DNA of 64,000 nt from Hetaerina americana (taxonomy: Eukaryota > Arthropoda > Insecta > Odonata > Calopterygidae), in the NCBI GenBank assembly GCA_022747635.1, contig JAKTNV010000075.1, forward strand, positions 992,001-1,056,000, read 5' to 3'. Numbering within the stretch: position 1 is the first letter of the stretch; each line of letters begins with the position of its first letter. The notes under the pieces are model-generated. The model saw only the letters and a list, made by a program, of their open reading frames with translations. It was not told where the DNA came from and searched no databases. The position numbers and the translations under genes were made by a program. Of the stretch, positions 54,170 through 62,453 are shown piece after piece.

Positions 54170-54627
54170 TCGATTGAAGTGATCCTATAACTTCTTCGGA
54201 ACTGGTTCCACTGGAGGCATGGAGTATAAGGGATAGTGCTAGGAAAAGGGGTTATATTAGGGAAATGTGAGTGTTAGATATAAAGTGGGTTGTGGTTGTT
54301 TTTTTTTATTTTTTTTTATTTTTTTTATTTTTAATTAGTTTTTTTTAAAATATTTATTATATTATCATTATTTATATATATATATTTTTTTTTCAATTAT
54401 TATTTTTTTTAATTATTCTCTTATTGTATGTGTTTCTTTTTTAATTATTATTGTTATATTTTTATTATTATTATTATTTTTTTTTTCCTTTAACATTTGG
54501 TTAAGGAATTAGGTTGGGTCAGGTGGAGTAAGGTGAGGGAGAACTGGAGCGCCTGGGCCTGGGTGGTTTGGTTGGTTAGTTGGTGACTTTCGCTTTCTGG
54601 TTTTGGGAAAGGTAATGTAGGGTTGGT
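54170..54627 (-). other. Family E 3'UTR with A-rich (plus-strand T-rich) tract
   Basis: 54300-54490 is almost pure T with A on the plus strand. On either side are short unique parts. No coding sequence or hairpin like those of A or B was found. Confidence 0.65.
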
Positions 54628-56301
54628 TCAGTGCGGGAGGAGGGAGGTGGTTTGAGGAAATTTGGGAATTTTCTTTTTAGATGGAATATTAGGAGCGGAT
54701 TTCAGGATTTGCTGGGGGTATTTGGCTTTACCTGGAGGTAGAGAGTCGGACCAGAGGGAGGAAATGAGAGGGTTCTTGGAAATGCGGAGCGATCTGCTGT
54801 AACTCTTTGTGGCTCTCAGTATGAGGTCATTGACTGTGTACATGTTTAGTTCCTTCCTTATTGCGGTATTTGGAATAAACCACGGCGCGCCCGCTATGCG
54901 TCTTAGCAGCTTATTTAGCCACACTTGGATGCCTGCAATTGCAGTTTTTGGGGCATTTGCCCATACGGGGGATGCATAAAGGACCTGGGGTAAAAGAATT
55001 GACTGGAGAATTGATAGTTTGGAGGTTAAGGAAGTTCTGGATGTTCGGGAAAGTAGAGGTTGGAAGGAAAAGGTGGATCTACGGAGTTTCGCAAGTTTGG
55101 TAGTGACGTGGGGAGAAAAACTTAGCCTTTCATCGAGGGTGACTCCGAGAAAGCTTACGGTGGATTTCTGAGGGATGAGTTTAAGGTCAAGGGAAAGATA
55201 GGTGTGGGTGGTTTTGGAACGAGACCGGGAGAAGCAGAGTTTAGTACATTTTTCGGGGTTGACGGATAACTTCCATTCCTCAAGCCAGTCACCTATGAGG
55301 TAGAGATGGTCTTGAAGAGCATCGTCCGTTTTACTTGGCCACCAGCTTTGGGCCGCTATTGTGGTGTCATCAGCATATAAGAAGAGATGAGTGAGAGGGT
55401 GGGAGGGAAGATCATCTATAAATATATTAAATAGGAGGGGACTGAGCACAGCTCCCTGGGGAACACCCGTTAGCTGTTTTTGAAATGGGGAGTGGTAGGA
55501 GTGATGGAGGATAGAAAAGGTACGGTTACAGAGGAATGACTGAATAATTTTAATGAGGAATGGGGGAATATTTTTGCTATGTAATTTTAGTAGTAGGCCG
55601 TTGTGCAAAACCTTATCAAAGGCTTGGCTAATATCAAGAAATACCGCGGTTGTAATCATTTTCCTATTAAATCCTGATAGGATGAGTTCTGTGAGGCGAT
55701 TGATTTGGTGAACTGTGGAGGTATGTGAGGCAAAGCCGAATTGTTCCTGTCTGAAAAGGGGGAACGGAAGGGATTTTAGTCTGGTTAGAATTATTTTTTC
55801 GAGGACTTTGCTGAAGGCGCAGGTAAGGGAAATGGGCCTGTAACTGTGGACATCTGAGAGTGGTTTAGCTGGTTTAGGGATCATGATGACATTGCTGCAC
55901 TTCCAAGAAGAAGGGAAGTAGGAGGAGGCAAGACAGGCATTGAAGATGTCAGTCAGGAGAGAGATACAAGAAATGGGGAGAAATTTAAGGGCTTTAGTGG
56001 GTATGTTAACGGGACCAGAGGAGCACTTGTTAGGCAGAGCAGCAATAATGGATTGCACTTCTTTTAGGGAACATGTCTGTGGTTCTGGAGAAGGTAAGTA
56101 TAGTGTAGCGGACGCATAGATGTCCGCTTCAGATGTCGGTGAGTGGAGAGATGGAGAAGAAAAGGCACCTAGCATCCTTTCGCGGAAAGCTTCGCCTCTC
56201 TCGGTGTCAGTGGTTAAGAGCGAATGAACGCACCAAAGCGCCAGTTTATATACCCAAGCGCTCGGAGGCTGCTGCCTTCTGAAGAGAGTGGGATAAATCA
56301 C
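54628..56301 (-). pseudogene. Family E ORF2: reverse transcriptase half, open frame
   Basis: A 557-codon open frame whose first 25 codons are read from the filler. Then ERGEAFRERMLGAFSSP, IAALPNKCSSGPVNIPTKAL, SYFPSSWKCSNVIMIPKPAK, YRPISLTCAFSKVLEKIILT, RQEQFGFASHTSTVHQINRL, FLDISQAFDKVLHNGLLLKL, TGVPQGAVLSPLLFNIFIDD, the catalytic YADDTTIAAQS near 55375 and VSFLGVTLDERLSFSPHV. The C-terminus is LLPQVLYASPVWANAPKTAI to PKFPQTTSLLPH. All reverse transcriptase blocks are intact with no stop, but there is no natural start codon and no endonuclease. Confidence 0.85.
56217..56286 (-). promoter_or_regulatory. TATA-type promoter fragment as filler inside E
   Basis: The minus strand reads CAGCAGCCTCCGAGCG, GGGTATATAAACTGGCGCTT and TTCATTCGCTCTT. 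It aligns base for base in spacing with the C3 unit (GGGTATATAACCCGGCGCTT, TTCGTTCGCTCTT); both have 28 nt from TATATAA to the end of TTCGCTC. It replaces about 0.9 kb of endonuclease sequence. Confidence 0.65.
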
Positions 56302-56530
56302 GTTTAATTAGAACAGCTACTCCTCCCCCTGGAGTGTTTCTGTCCAATCTATGCGTAATGTAATGGTCCGAATAAAAAGAAATGTGTGGTTTTAAAAAGG
56401 TTTCCTGTAGGAGGATAATGTCTATGTGGTGCGTGGTAGCGTAGTGTAAAAGTTCGTGTTTTTTGTGGTGTAAGCCGTTACAGTTCCATGATAGTATTTT
56501 TAAATTTGTGCTTAAGATCCCCGTGTGCAT
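56287..56530 (-). pseudogene. Family E ORF2 start: endonuclease N-terminus
   Basis: MHTGILSTNLKILSWNCNGL, ILLQETFLKPHISFYSD, THRLDRNTPGGGVAVLIKRD, then it runs into the filler. This is the first 80 residues of a Jockey endonuclease with the catalytic Glu box (QET) present. The start ATG lies one base after the ORF1 stop (TAATATG). Confidence 0.82.
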
Positions 56531-56531
56531 A

Positions 56532-58323
56532 TTATGTGTGCATACAGAGTAGCTGTTCTAATATATACATTTTTTTCTCCTGCATTGTGGGAGCGTTTTG
56601 TATACCCGACATGATGGAACGAAACCAGCGCAGGAGTTCCGGGCCATCTGGGTTCGCGGTAGAAGAAGGGGGCGGGGGAGCTGGGGCGGAAGCCGGGGGA
56701 GGAGGAGGGGTAGCGGAGTCACTAGGGTTGGAGAGACCATGCGGTCGAGAAAGGGACTTGGAGGGGAGGGCGGGGAAGGCCGAGGACGAGTCCACAGCTG
56801 AGGCGAAGGAGCGGGAGAGGGGGGGAGGAATTCCGGCGGGAATCGCTCGGCCCGAGGCCGCGCGGCGTTCAAAACTCTTCTTCGCCTCACGGTGGATTTC
56901 ACATCCGCGGTAATTCGCTGGGTGATCTTTCAGGCAGAGAAAGCACGTAGCGGGGGTCTCCTTTGATTTTTCGCATGCGGAGCTCAAGTGGGCGCCTCCG
57001 CAGCGAACACAATTCGGGTTAAGATGACAGTGGTTCTTTGTGTGTCCGATGCGTTGACAACGATGGCACTGCACCGGATCACCCGACTTGCGGAAGGGAG
57101 TTATTTGGACGCGGAGTCCCGCGAGCGCGTGAATGCTTTGGAATGCCACGGAGTCAATATCACTAGCACAAGAAACATGGCACGTGTTTGTGGGATAACT
57201 CGGGACCGCGGAGAGTTTTAACTTACGCTCCTCGTCTGAAGGACGAGTAGAGTAAATGCGGCGCACTGAAAGAACCTGAAAGCCCAGCGAATTAAGTTGG
57301 TCGAGAATAACATCATCCGAGACGGATGGAACAACACCACGCAGAGCGAATTCCTTTCGCTTATTCTCGGGGAGCTGGTAGGTGACGAACGGGATGTTCA
57401 GGTCCTTTAAAATACCGTTCACCGTAGTATAATCGGCGATATTGCTGCACTTTATTACAGCCGTGGACCTGCCTGTGGAATGGGAAATGGGCGGAGTTGA
57501 GCAAGCTCGTTGCATACGAGCATGTAGCTCAGCCCATTGAGAAATATCCGCAAGCCGAAAAGGAGGAATCCTACCGGCGCGCGTAGGAAGCGACAGTCGC
57601 TTCGGAGGGCGTCTGCTGAACCGGTCGTGAGGCGGCCGGGACGCTAGCGGGGGAAGTGGTGATCGGTTCACTCAGAAGCGTGAATCGGTTCTGAACCGCC
57701 GTTGAAGACGGCGGAGCAGCGGTAATCGCGCCCGATGCCATGGAGTGACGACGCTTACTAGCTACCAATTTAAATCCGTCTTCAGCGGTTGGGGGAATAC
57801 CATTAACAAAAACAAAGCCATTTTTCGAAGACACATTTTCAGAACATTGACCGGTAAGAGAAGAGTCACTCACCGGAGGATCAGGATCCGCTCCTACCGC
57901 GACGTCCATTGGCACGGGCGCAGGAGAGGTGTCAGGGAGCGTGCTGGAAGTCAAGCTGAGGTCTGCGGCACCAGAAGGAGCAGAAGAGGAGGCGGCGTTG
58001 GTCGGGCGAACGTCGGGAATCGTCGTAGAGAAGCGGAGATCGGCGAGCAGCTCATCTCTCTCGTTCACGGAGAGAGCGGCGAGAGCAGCTCTCGCGGCAG
58101 ACACAGCTGATTCTGCGGGTGATGCAGCCATCGCGGAAGAGGAGACGATCGAGGTTACACACGAATCCGAGATTGCATCCTCGGAAGTCAGAATGTATTG
58201 CAAGATTGCTCGGCGACGCAGGGATTGCGTCCCGAGGTTGATATTGGCGTCCCGACAACCACGGGGATGAAATAGCGGGCCTTCAACGTGTTTTTTCGTT
58301 GAAATTTTCACACGCATAATCAA
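56532..58323 (-). pseudogene. Family E ORF1: gag-like zinc-knuckle protein, one frameshift
   Basis: Frames 58323-57571 and 57671-56532 overlap, with one shift near 57600; about 590 residues together. N-terminus: SVNERDELLADLRF and the Ser/Ala-rich region, then DGFKLVASKRRHSMASGAI. RNA-binding part: RIPPFRLADISQWAELHARM, TAVIKCSNIADYTTVNGILK and EFALRGVVPSVSDDVILDQL. Knuckles: VQCHRCQRIGHTKNHCHLNP, CVRCGGAHLSSACEK and CFLCLKDHPANYRGCEIHRE. The tail is rich in Pro and Ala and ends MQEKKMYILEQLLCMHT. The knuckle residues are complete. Its role in an intact element is RNA packaging and nuclear delivery. Confidence 0.87.
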
Positions 58324-58324
58324 T

Positions 58325-58680
58325 CAATTACACAGTAAAAGGCGCTCATTCATAATTGGACATAAACTCCAACGAGGACTAGCCCGCTGAGCGGGGCGAG
58401 AGGGGAAGGAGGGGAGGGAAAAGTGAAAGGCCACGGCCGAGCGGCGGCGGGGCCTGGGCGAGCTGGCGACGCGCAGTCTGGGAGCGCTGCAGGGGGAGGG
58501 GGTGGCACGCAACCGGCCTGCCTGGGCGGTCGGGCGAGCGGCGGCTCCGGCGGGCACAAAGGGTTCGCACGGCGGCACTTGGGAAACACAAAGGCGGCAC
58601 GAGATTTTCACAGAGAAAAAGGGCGCACAGACGGAAGAAAAACACGTCCGTCCTCAACGAAGGTTGAGCAGAGAGTCCAA
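58325..58680 (-). promoter_or_regulatory. Family E GC-rich 5'UTR
   Basis: GC-rich, purine-biased on the plus strand (AGGGGAAGGAGGGGAGGG at 58402), matching the A1 5'UTR in composition. It ends with ACACGTCCGTCCTC near 58641, close to the 5' word of A1. It probably holds the internal promoter; no TATA box is seen. Confidence 0.45.
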
Positions 58681-58736
58681 TAATGATCACCCCGTTACTC
58701 AGGTTTTTCGCCGCCTTATATAGTTTTGTCAAGGGG

Positions 58737-59820
58737 TCAGGTAACGTCAGATTGGTCGGACGCTTTCCGCCTCTTGTTTTCCTTGATGTTCCTCAAAATG
58801 GGTTTCAACGCGTTACTGAGGGAGTATCCGCTGTCTCGGTTATTGGATTTGTTTTCGAGCCGGATCGCTATTGCTTCCTTAGTCAATCTTTCCCAAAATT
58901 TCTCTTCTCGGCAAAGGACCCTTGTCTCCTCCCACCGAATGCTATGGTCGGAGATGATGCTGTGCTCTGCAATGGCCGACTTCTCAGGTTGGCACAGTCT
59001 GATACGTCTCTGGTGTTCTTTTAACCTTGTAGCAATGGTCCTTCTGGTCTCTGCCACGCAGACTTGGCCGCACTCGCAGGGTTTCCGGTATACTCCAGGG
59101 GTCATGAGGGTACAGGAGTCCTTTGCCCTTACTACTTCGTCCCTGAGTTTGTTACAGGGACGAAAATAGGTGTCGATGTTGTACCTCTTCAGTATTCTCG
59201 TGACCTTGCCCGAGACAGTGGAGACAAAGGGTAGACCCGCCCTTGCCAGTGGTTTTGGTTTGGCTTCCTTCGGTGTGGAGGCCCGAGGCTTGACGTCTTT
59301 TTAGCGCCAACGCGATTTCTCTCTCGCTGTAGCCATTTTGCCTGAAAGTCTTCTTAAGGTGCAGCAGCTCCTTGTGAAGACTTTCTGTGTAAGATATTGC
59401 TCTTGCTCGGTGTATAAGCGTTGATAGAACCGCCATTCTCTGGGAGGGGTGAAGGTGACTTCTTCCGTTAGGTAAAGGTCTGTGTGCGTCGGTTTGCGGT
59501 ATACGCTGTGTCCCAATGACCCGTCTGCTTTCCGGTCGTGTGTGTTGGCGGCTTGTTAGGTTCTTCAATGGATTGAGGAGAGTTACTCCCAGTGCTCCTT
59601 GACAGGTGGGCTGACGAACTGGGGTAGCGGGGGTTGATAGGTATGCGGTCAGGTCTTAAGTCAAAGGATGGATTCCCTGTCAGAGTTGTTATCTTAGCTC
59701 CCTTTATCGTTGATAACATATATTGAACGCGCGGGTCATTAAGATGGTGTTCATCCAGTTCTATTATAGCTTTCTTTGCGCTAGGCTGTGGTTTTGGGAT
59801 GAGGTTCATAAGTAATTGTA
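58737..59820 (-). pseudogene. Penelope-like element 3' part: end of reverse transcriptase and GIY-YIG endonuclease
   Basis: Minus strand. 59516-59301 and 59568-59152 read GHSVYRKPTHTDLYLTEE, QRMAVLSTLIHRARAIS, ELLHLKKTFRQNGYSEREIA: the hallmark stretch after the Penelope reverse transcriptase core. Next, 59105-58737 encodes GVYRKPCECGQVCVAETRRT, IATRLKEHQRRIRLCQPEKS, AIAEHSIISDHSI and WERLTKEAIAIRLENKSNNR, the GIY-YIG domain typical of Penelope elements. In the family the core is YxCxCGxxYIGxTxRxxxxRxxEH; here YIGQTGR has become VCVAETRR, so the catalytic Tyr is lost while Arg, His and the downstream Glu remain. The catalytic reverse transcriptase is missing. 59809-59570 has no match I recognise. 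Confidence 0.82.
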
Positions 59821-60007
59821 GGTTGGTTGACCCATCACTGTTGTCACAGGACTCAACCGTGGAAGCAAAGGGTGTATTTTGCGTTTTAACAGGAAGGGGT
59901 CAGTATTGGAGGCTTAGGGATCCATGGTTTGGATACCCCTGCCTAAGGGGGTTATAGCGGTGGTATCTTGCTGAGAAATAGCACTAGAGCGAAGTTGTTA
60001 CTGTTAC
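59821..60007. other. No gene seen
   Basis: Short unique sequence upstream (on the minus strand) of the Penelope-like part. It contains no hammerhead-type core. Nothing recognised. Confidence 0.5.
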
Positions 60008-60145
60008 AGCTGGAGACTTCAACAGGCGTAACTACCTGTTCAGAGCTCTGGAGATTTCAACAGGCGTAACCACCTGTTGAGAGCTTTGGAGATTTCAACA
60101 GGCGTGCCCACCTGTTAATAGCGCTGGAGACTTTAACGTGCGGGG
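60008..60145 (+). repeat. 38-bp tandem repeat, about 3.5 copies, each with a hairpin
   Basis: The word GAGATTTCAACAGGCGT (or a close form) ends with C of CAACAGG at 60020, 60058 and 60096, and CTTTAACGTG follows at 60131: an exact 38-bp period. Each unit contains AACAGG-CGTAACCA-CCTGTT, a 6-bp stem with an 8-bp loop. Confidence 0.85.
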
Positions 60146-60149
60146 TGTA

Positions 60150-60740
60150 AAAGAGATGGTAGGTGTTGCCCCCCGTCAATGTCTTTGAGGAAAGTCCCAG
60201 TATCTCCTAAACCGTAAGGGGGATCAACAATCCTCGCAACAATTTGAGACAATAAAATCCCAAGGAAGTTGGCTTTGTAAAATATTAAACAAAATGTAGT
60301 AAAATAAGGGGATAGTACCGGTGGCTGACACTTGTGTCGCCACCGACAACGTCTTATGCGGGAAAGGGCTGTATCTCGGGAACTATGGGAGATAGCTCAA
60401 TTCTGAGTCAAGATTTGGATACAAATTGGGAGGAAGGGGGGAACAAACGACCCCACTACCGTATGGCACCCTGATGGAGGGGGTAGGTTGCGTTTGAAGA
60501 ACGTCTTGGAAAAATACAAAAACCAGTTATACTACGTGGTTCGTAGTTGAACTGAACAGATGGCACCACTGACAACGTCTTAAAGCAGGTAGGGCCTCTA
60601 TCTCCTAAACGGTGGGTCTTAGAACAAATCTGGCAAAAAATTTGGATTCAAAGTGGGGGGTAAGGCGGACCAACAATTCTTTCTACCCAATGAGACCTAC
60701 TTGAAGGGGGTGGGGGGATTTTAAGAAAAAGGAAAATAGT
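60150..60740 (+). repeat. Degenerate tandem units of about 170-220 bp, three copies
   Basis: Three units share, in order, CGTCAATGTCTTTGAGG or GACAACGTCTTA, then TATCTCCTAAAC-G-GGG or TATCTCGGGAAC, then CAACAAT or GACCCCAC, and a GGGGG-rich segment. They start near 60165, 60338 and 60557. They are clearly related but diverged. No open frame is conserved. Confidence 0.6.
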
Positions 60741-60829
60741 ATTAAGTAGCACTATGTAGCAGTTTGGCGAGTGAGTGTCAGTGTGTTTGCGTTGGTAGTG
60801 GTGAGTGAGTGAGGGGACTTGAGCCGACC

Positions 60830-61085
60830 TAATGGAGTGGAGGGGAAAGTAGGGGACGCCTAAGACACCCCTGCCGATCCGCAAAGCGGGCACAGCAGGT
60901 CCGTGCCAAGGCGCCTTCCTGCCCTAGCCCTAAGAAGCGGACCCGCCCGGGTCCCAGTGGAGTGCAATGGGAGTAAACTCCCTTCCAAAGGTAGCCGGAC
61001 GAGACCACCAACAGGGCACACAGTTCGAGCGCGGGACTAGTTAGCCTCCCCCCATCGGAGCTACGGCTGAGGACTCAAGTCGCAA
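60830..61085 (-). repeat. Dispersed repeat R5, copy 3 (inverted)
   Basis: The reverse complement aligns with 18485-18790: TTGAGTCCTCAGC, GGGGGAGGCTAACTAGTCCC, CTCCCATTGCACTCCA, GACCCGGGCGGGTCCGCTTC, ACCTGCTGTGCCCGCTTTGC and CAGGGGTGTCTTAGG. It lies between the tandem repeats and a D fragment. Confidence 0.7.
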
Positions 61086-61089
61086 AAGT

Positions 61090-61560
61090 GCGTGTGTATA
61101 TGTACCTAAGGCTGTTCTCGGCGAATTTCCCCAGGGACCCCGTCGCTGTCGTTAATTTCGGAGCACATGGCTCCGAAAAGGCCGACTCATCTTCGTCGCT
61201 TCCGCGGCGGTTGGTCTTTGTCGTCTCTTGTGGCTTCCCGAGGGTGGGGGTGCTTGTCCCACGGGAAAACCACGACATCGGTGATACCGCGGATTTCTCC
61301 GTGGGATTAGGATGCGGCACCTTTTCGGAATCGGATGGTCCTCTCCCGAAAAACGTCGTCGATTGGCGGGATGTTGGCGATTTCCCAAAGGGCTGCGTTG
61401 CCTGGCTTACATCCTAATCGCAAGGTTGCACGCAGACTCTTCCAGTCATTAGTATTCAGGATACATCTCGCTGCTACACCCATCAAGCCGCACCACGCGG
61501 GAGCCGCGTACGCGATGATCGGGCGGAGGACGGCAGAGAATAGATGAAGTCGTCTGCAGA
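61090..61560 (-). pseudogene. Family D ORF2 C-terminal fragment, copy D4
   Basis: The minus strand from 61545 reads LRPIIAYAAPAWCGLMGVAA, RCILNTNDWKSLRATLRLGC and KPGNAALWEIANIPPIDDVF, then REEDHP. It aligns with LWATLRLGWTPGNEALREIA and GLPPLDAVLRERNVPS in D3 at 30.1 kb. It is the post-RT region only; the rest of ORF2 is missing and the next sequence upstream belongs to F. Confidence 0.75.
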
Positions 61561-61640
61561 GGGGGAGGTGTTGATTCCCGAGAATTGGTGCAAGGGGATG
61601 ACGATGGTTCCCTAAAATTCCCGATGTTAAAAGGCTTCGG
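61561..61640. other. Join between D4 and F, nothing recognised
   Basis: Short junction sequence with no recognisable similarity. Confidence 0.5.
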
Positions 61641-62452
61641 CTATGGCCGAGGCTCGGCGGTCGAGATCTTTGGGGCAGGGGGAGGAAAGGGGAGACAGTT
61701 GCTTTAGCTTGGCTGCAAGGGTATCGGGGAACCGTGCCCAGTCAATGAGCTAGCGGGGAGGGTGGAGATGGGCTTGCGAACCGAGGGGAAGACGAAAGAG
61801 AAGGGGAAAGTGTCCGAGGCGAAATCCCAGACGACGGAGGGGCGCTCGTGGAAGGAGAGGTTGACCAAAAGGGCGAAATCAATTATTGAACATGTGCGCG
61901 GGGACCGGGACACGTGAGTTGGCTCGGAAGGGGCGAGGATGGCAAAGGGTTTGCCCTCGACGAAGATAAGGAGGGTGCAGCCGTTGGTGTTCGTAGTCGA
62001 GCAATTCCACGCGACATGTCTCGAATTCCAATCTCCGACGAACAAGCCGTTCTTTCTCTGAGACGCCAGCAGAGAAAGATCGTTTCTATTCAATTTACGT
62101 GAACGACCAGGACTATTGTAAATGGAAAAAATGTAAATGTGTCCGAGCGTTGTATGGACTTTTATTCCTAGAGCCTCGATGTTCGCCAATATGGGTACGT
62201 CTAGTAGAGAATGGGATAAATTACGTTTGACTGGAACAATACTCCTTCCCCTGGAATGTTCCTGTCCAATCTATGGGTAATGTAATGGTCCAAGTAAAAA
62301 GAAATATGTGGTTTTAAAAAGGTTTCCTGTAAGAGTATGATGTCAATGTGATGTGTGGTAGCGTAGTGTAATAGTTCGCGTTTTTTGTGATGTATGCCGT
62401 TAAAGTTACATGATAATATTTTTAAGTTTGTACTTAAGATCCACCTGTGCAA
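61641..62452 (-). pseudogene. Family F ORF2: endonuclease domain
   Basis: 62452-62201: WILSTNLKILSCNFNGIHHK, ILLQETFLKPHISFYLD and THRLDRNIPGEG; the start codon is TTG where E has ATG. After a frameshift, 62189-61704: ANIEALGIKVHTTLGHIYIF, NGLFVGDWNSRHVAWNC (GDxN intact), ILAPSEPTHVSRSPRTCSII and VVWDFASDTFPFSFVF, where the SDHLP box has become SDTFP, losing the catalytic His. The frame runs out near 61640. Inactive. Confidence 0.8.
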
Positions 62453-62453
62453 A

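Larger units (their letters stand above)
54170..58680 (-). mobile_element. Family E Jockey-type element, endonuclease mostly deleted
   Basis: Minus strand: GC-rich 5'UTR (58680-58325), ORF1 (58323-56532), ORF2 start (56530-56287), a 70-bp foreign filler (56217-56286), reverse transcriptase (56216-54628) and a 3'UTR with an A-rich tract (54627-54170). The 557-codon reverse transcriptase frame is open throughout. Without the endonuclease core the copy could not nick its own target. Confidence 0.85.

Noticed and set aside
51181..54178. Target duplication of C3 (CAAGTC...GATT at both ends)
   Set aside because: The two words differ by an internal 6-base insertion and substitutions; too weak to set the element boundaries with confidence.
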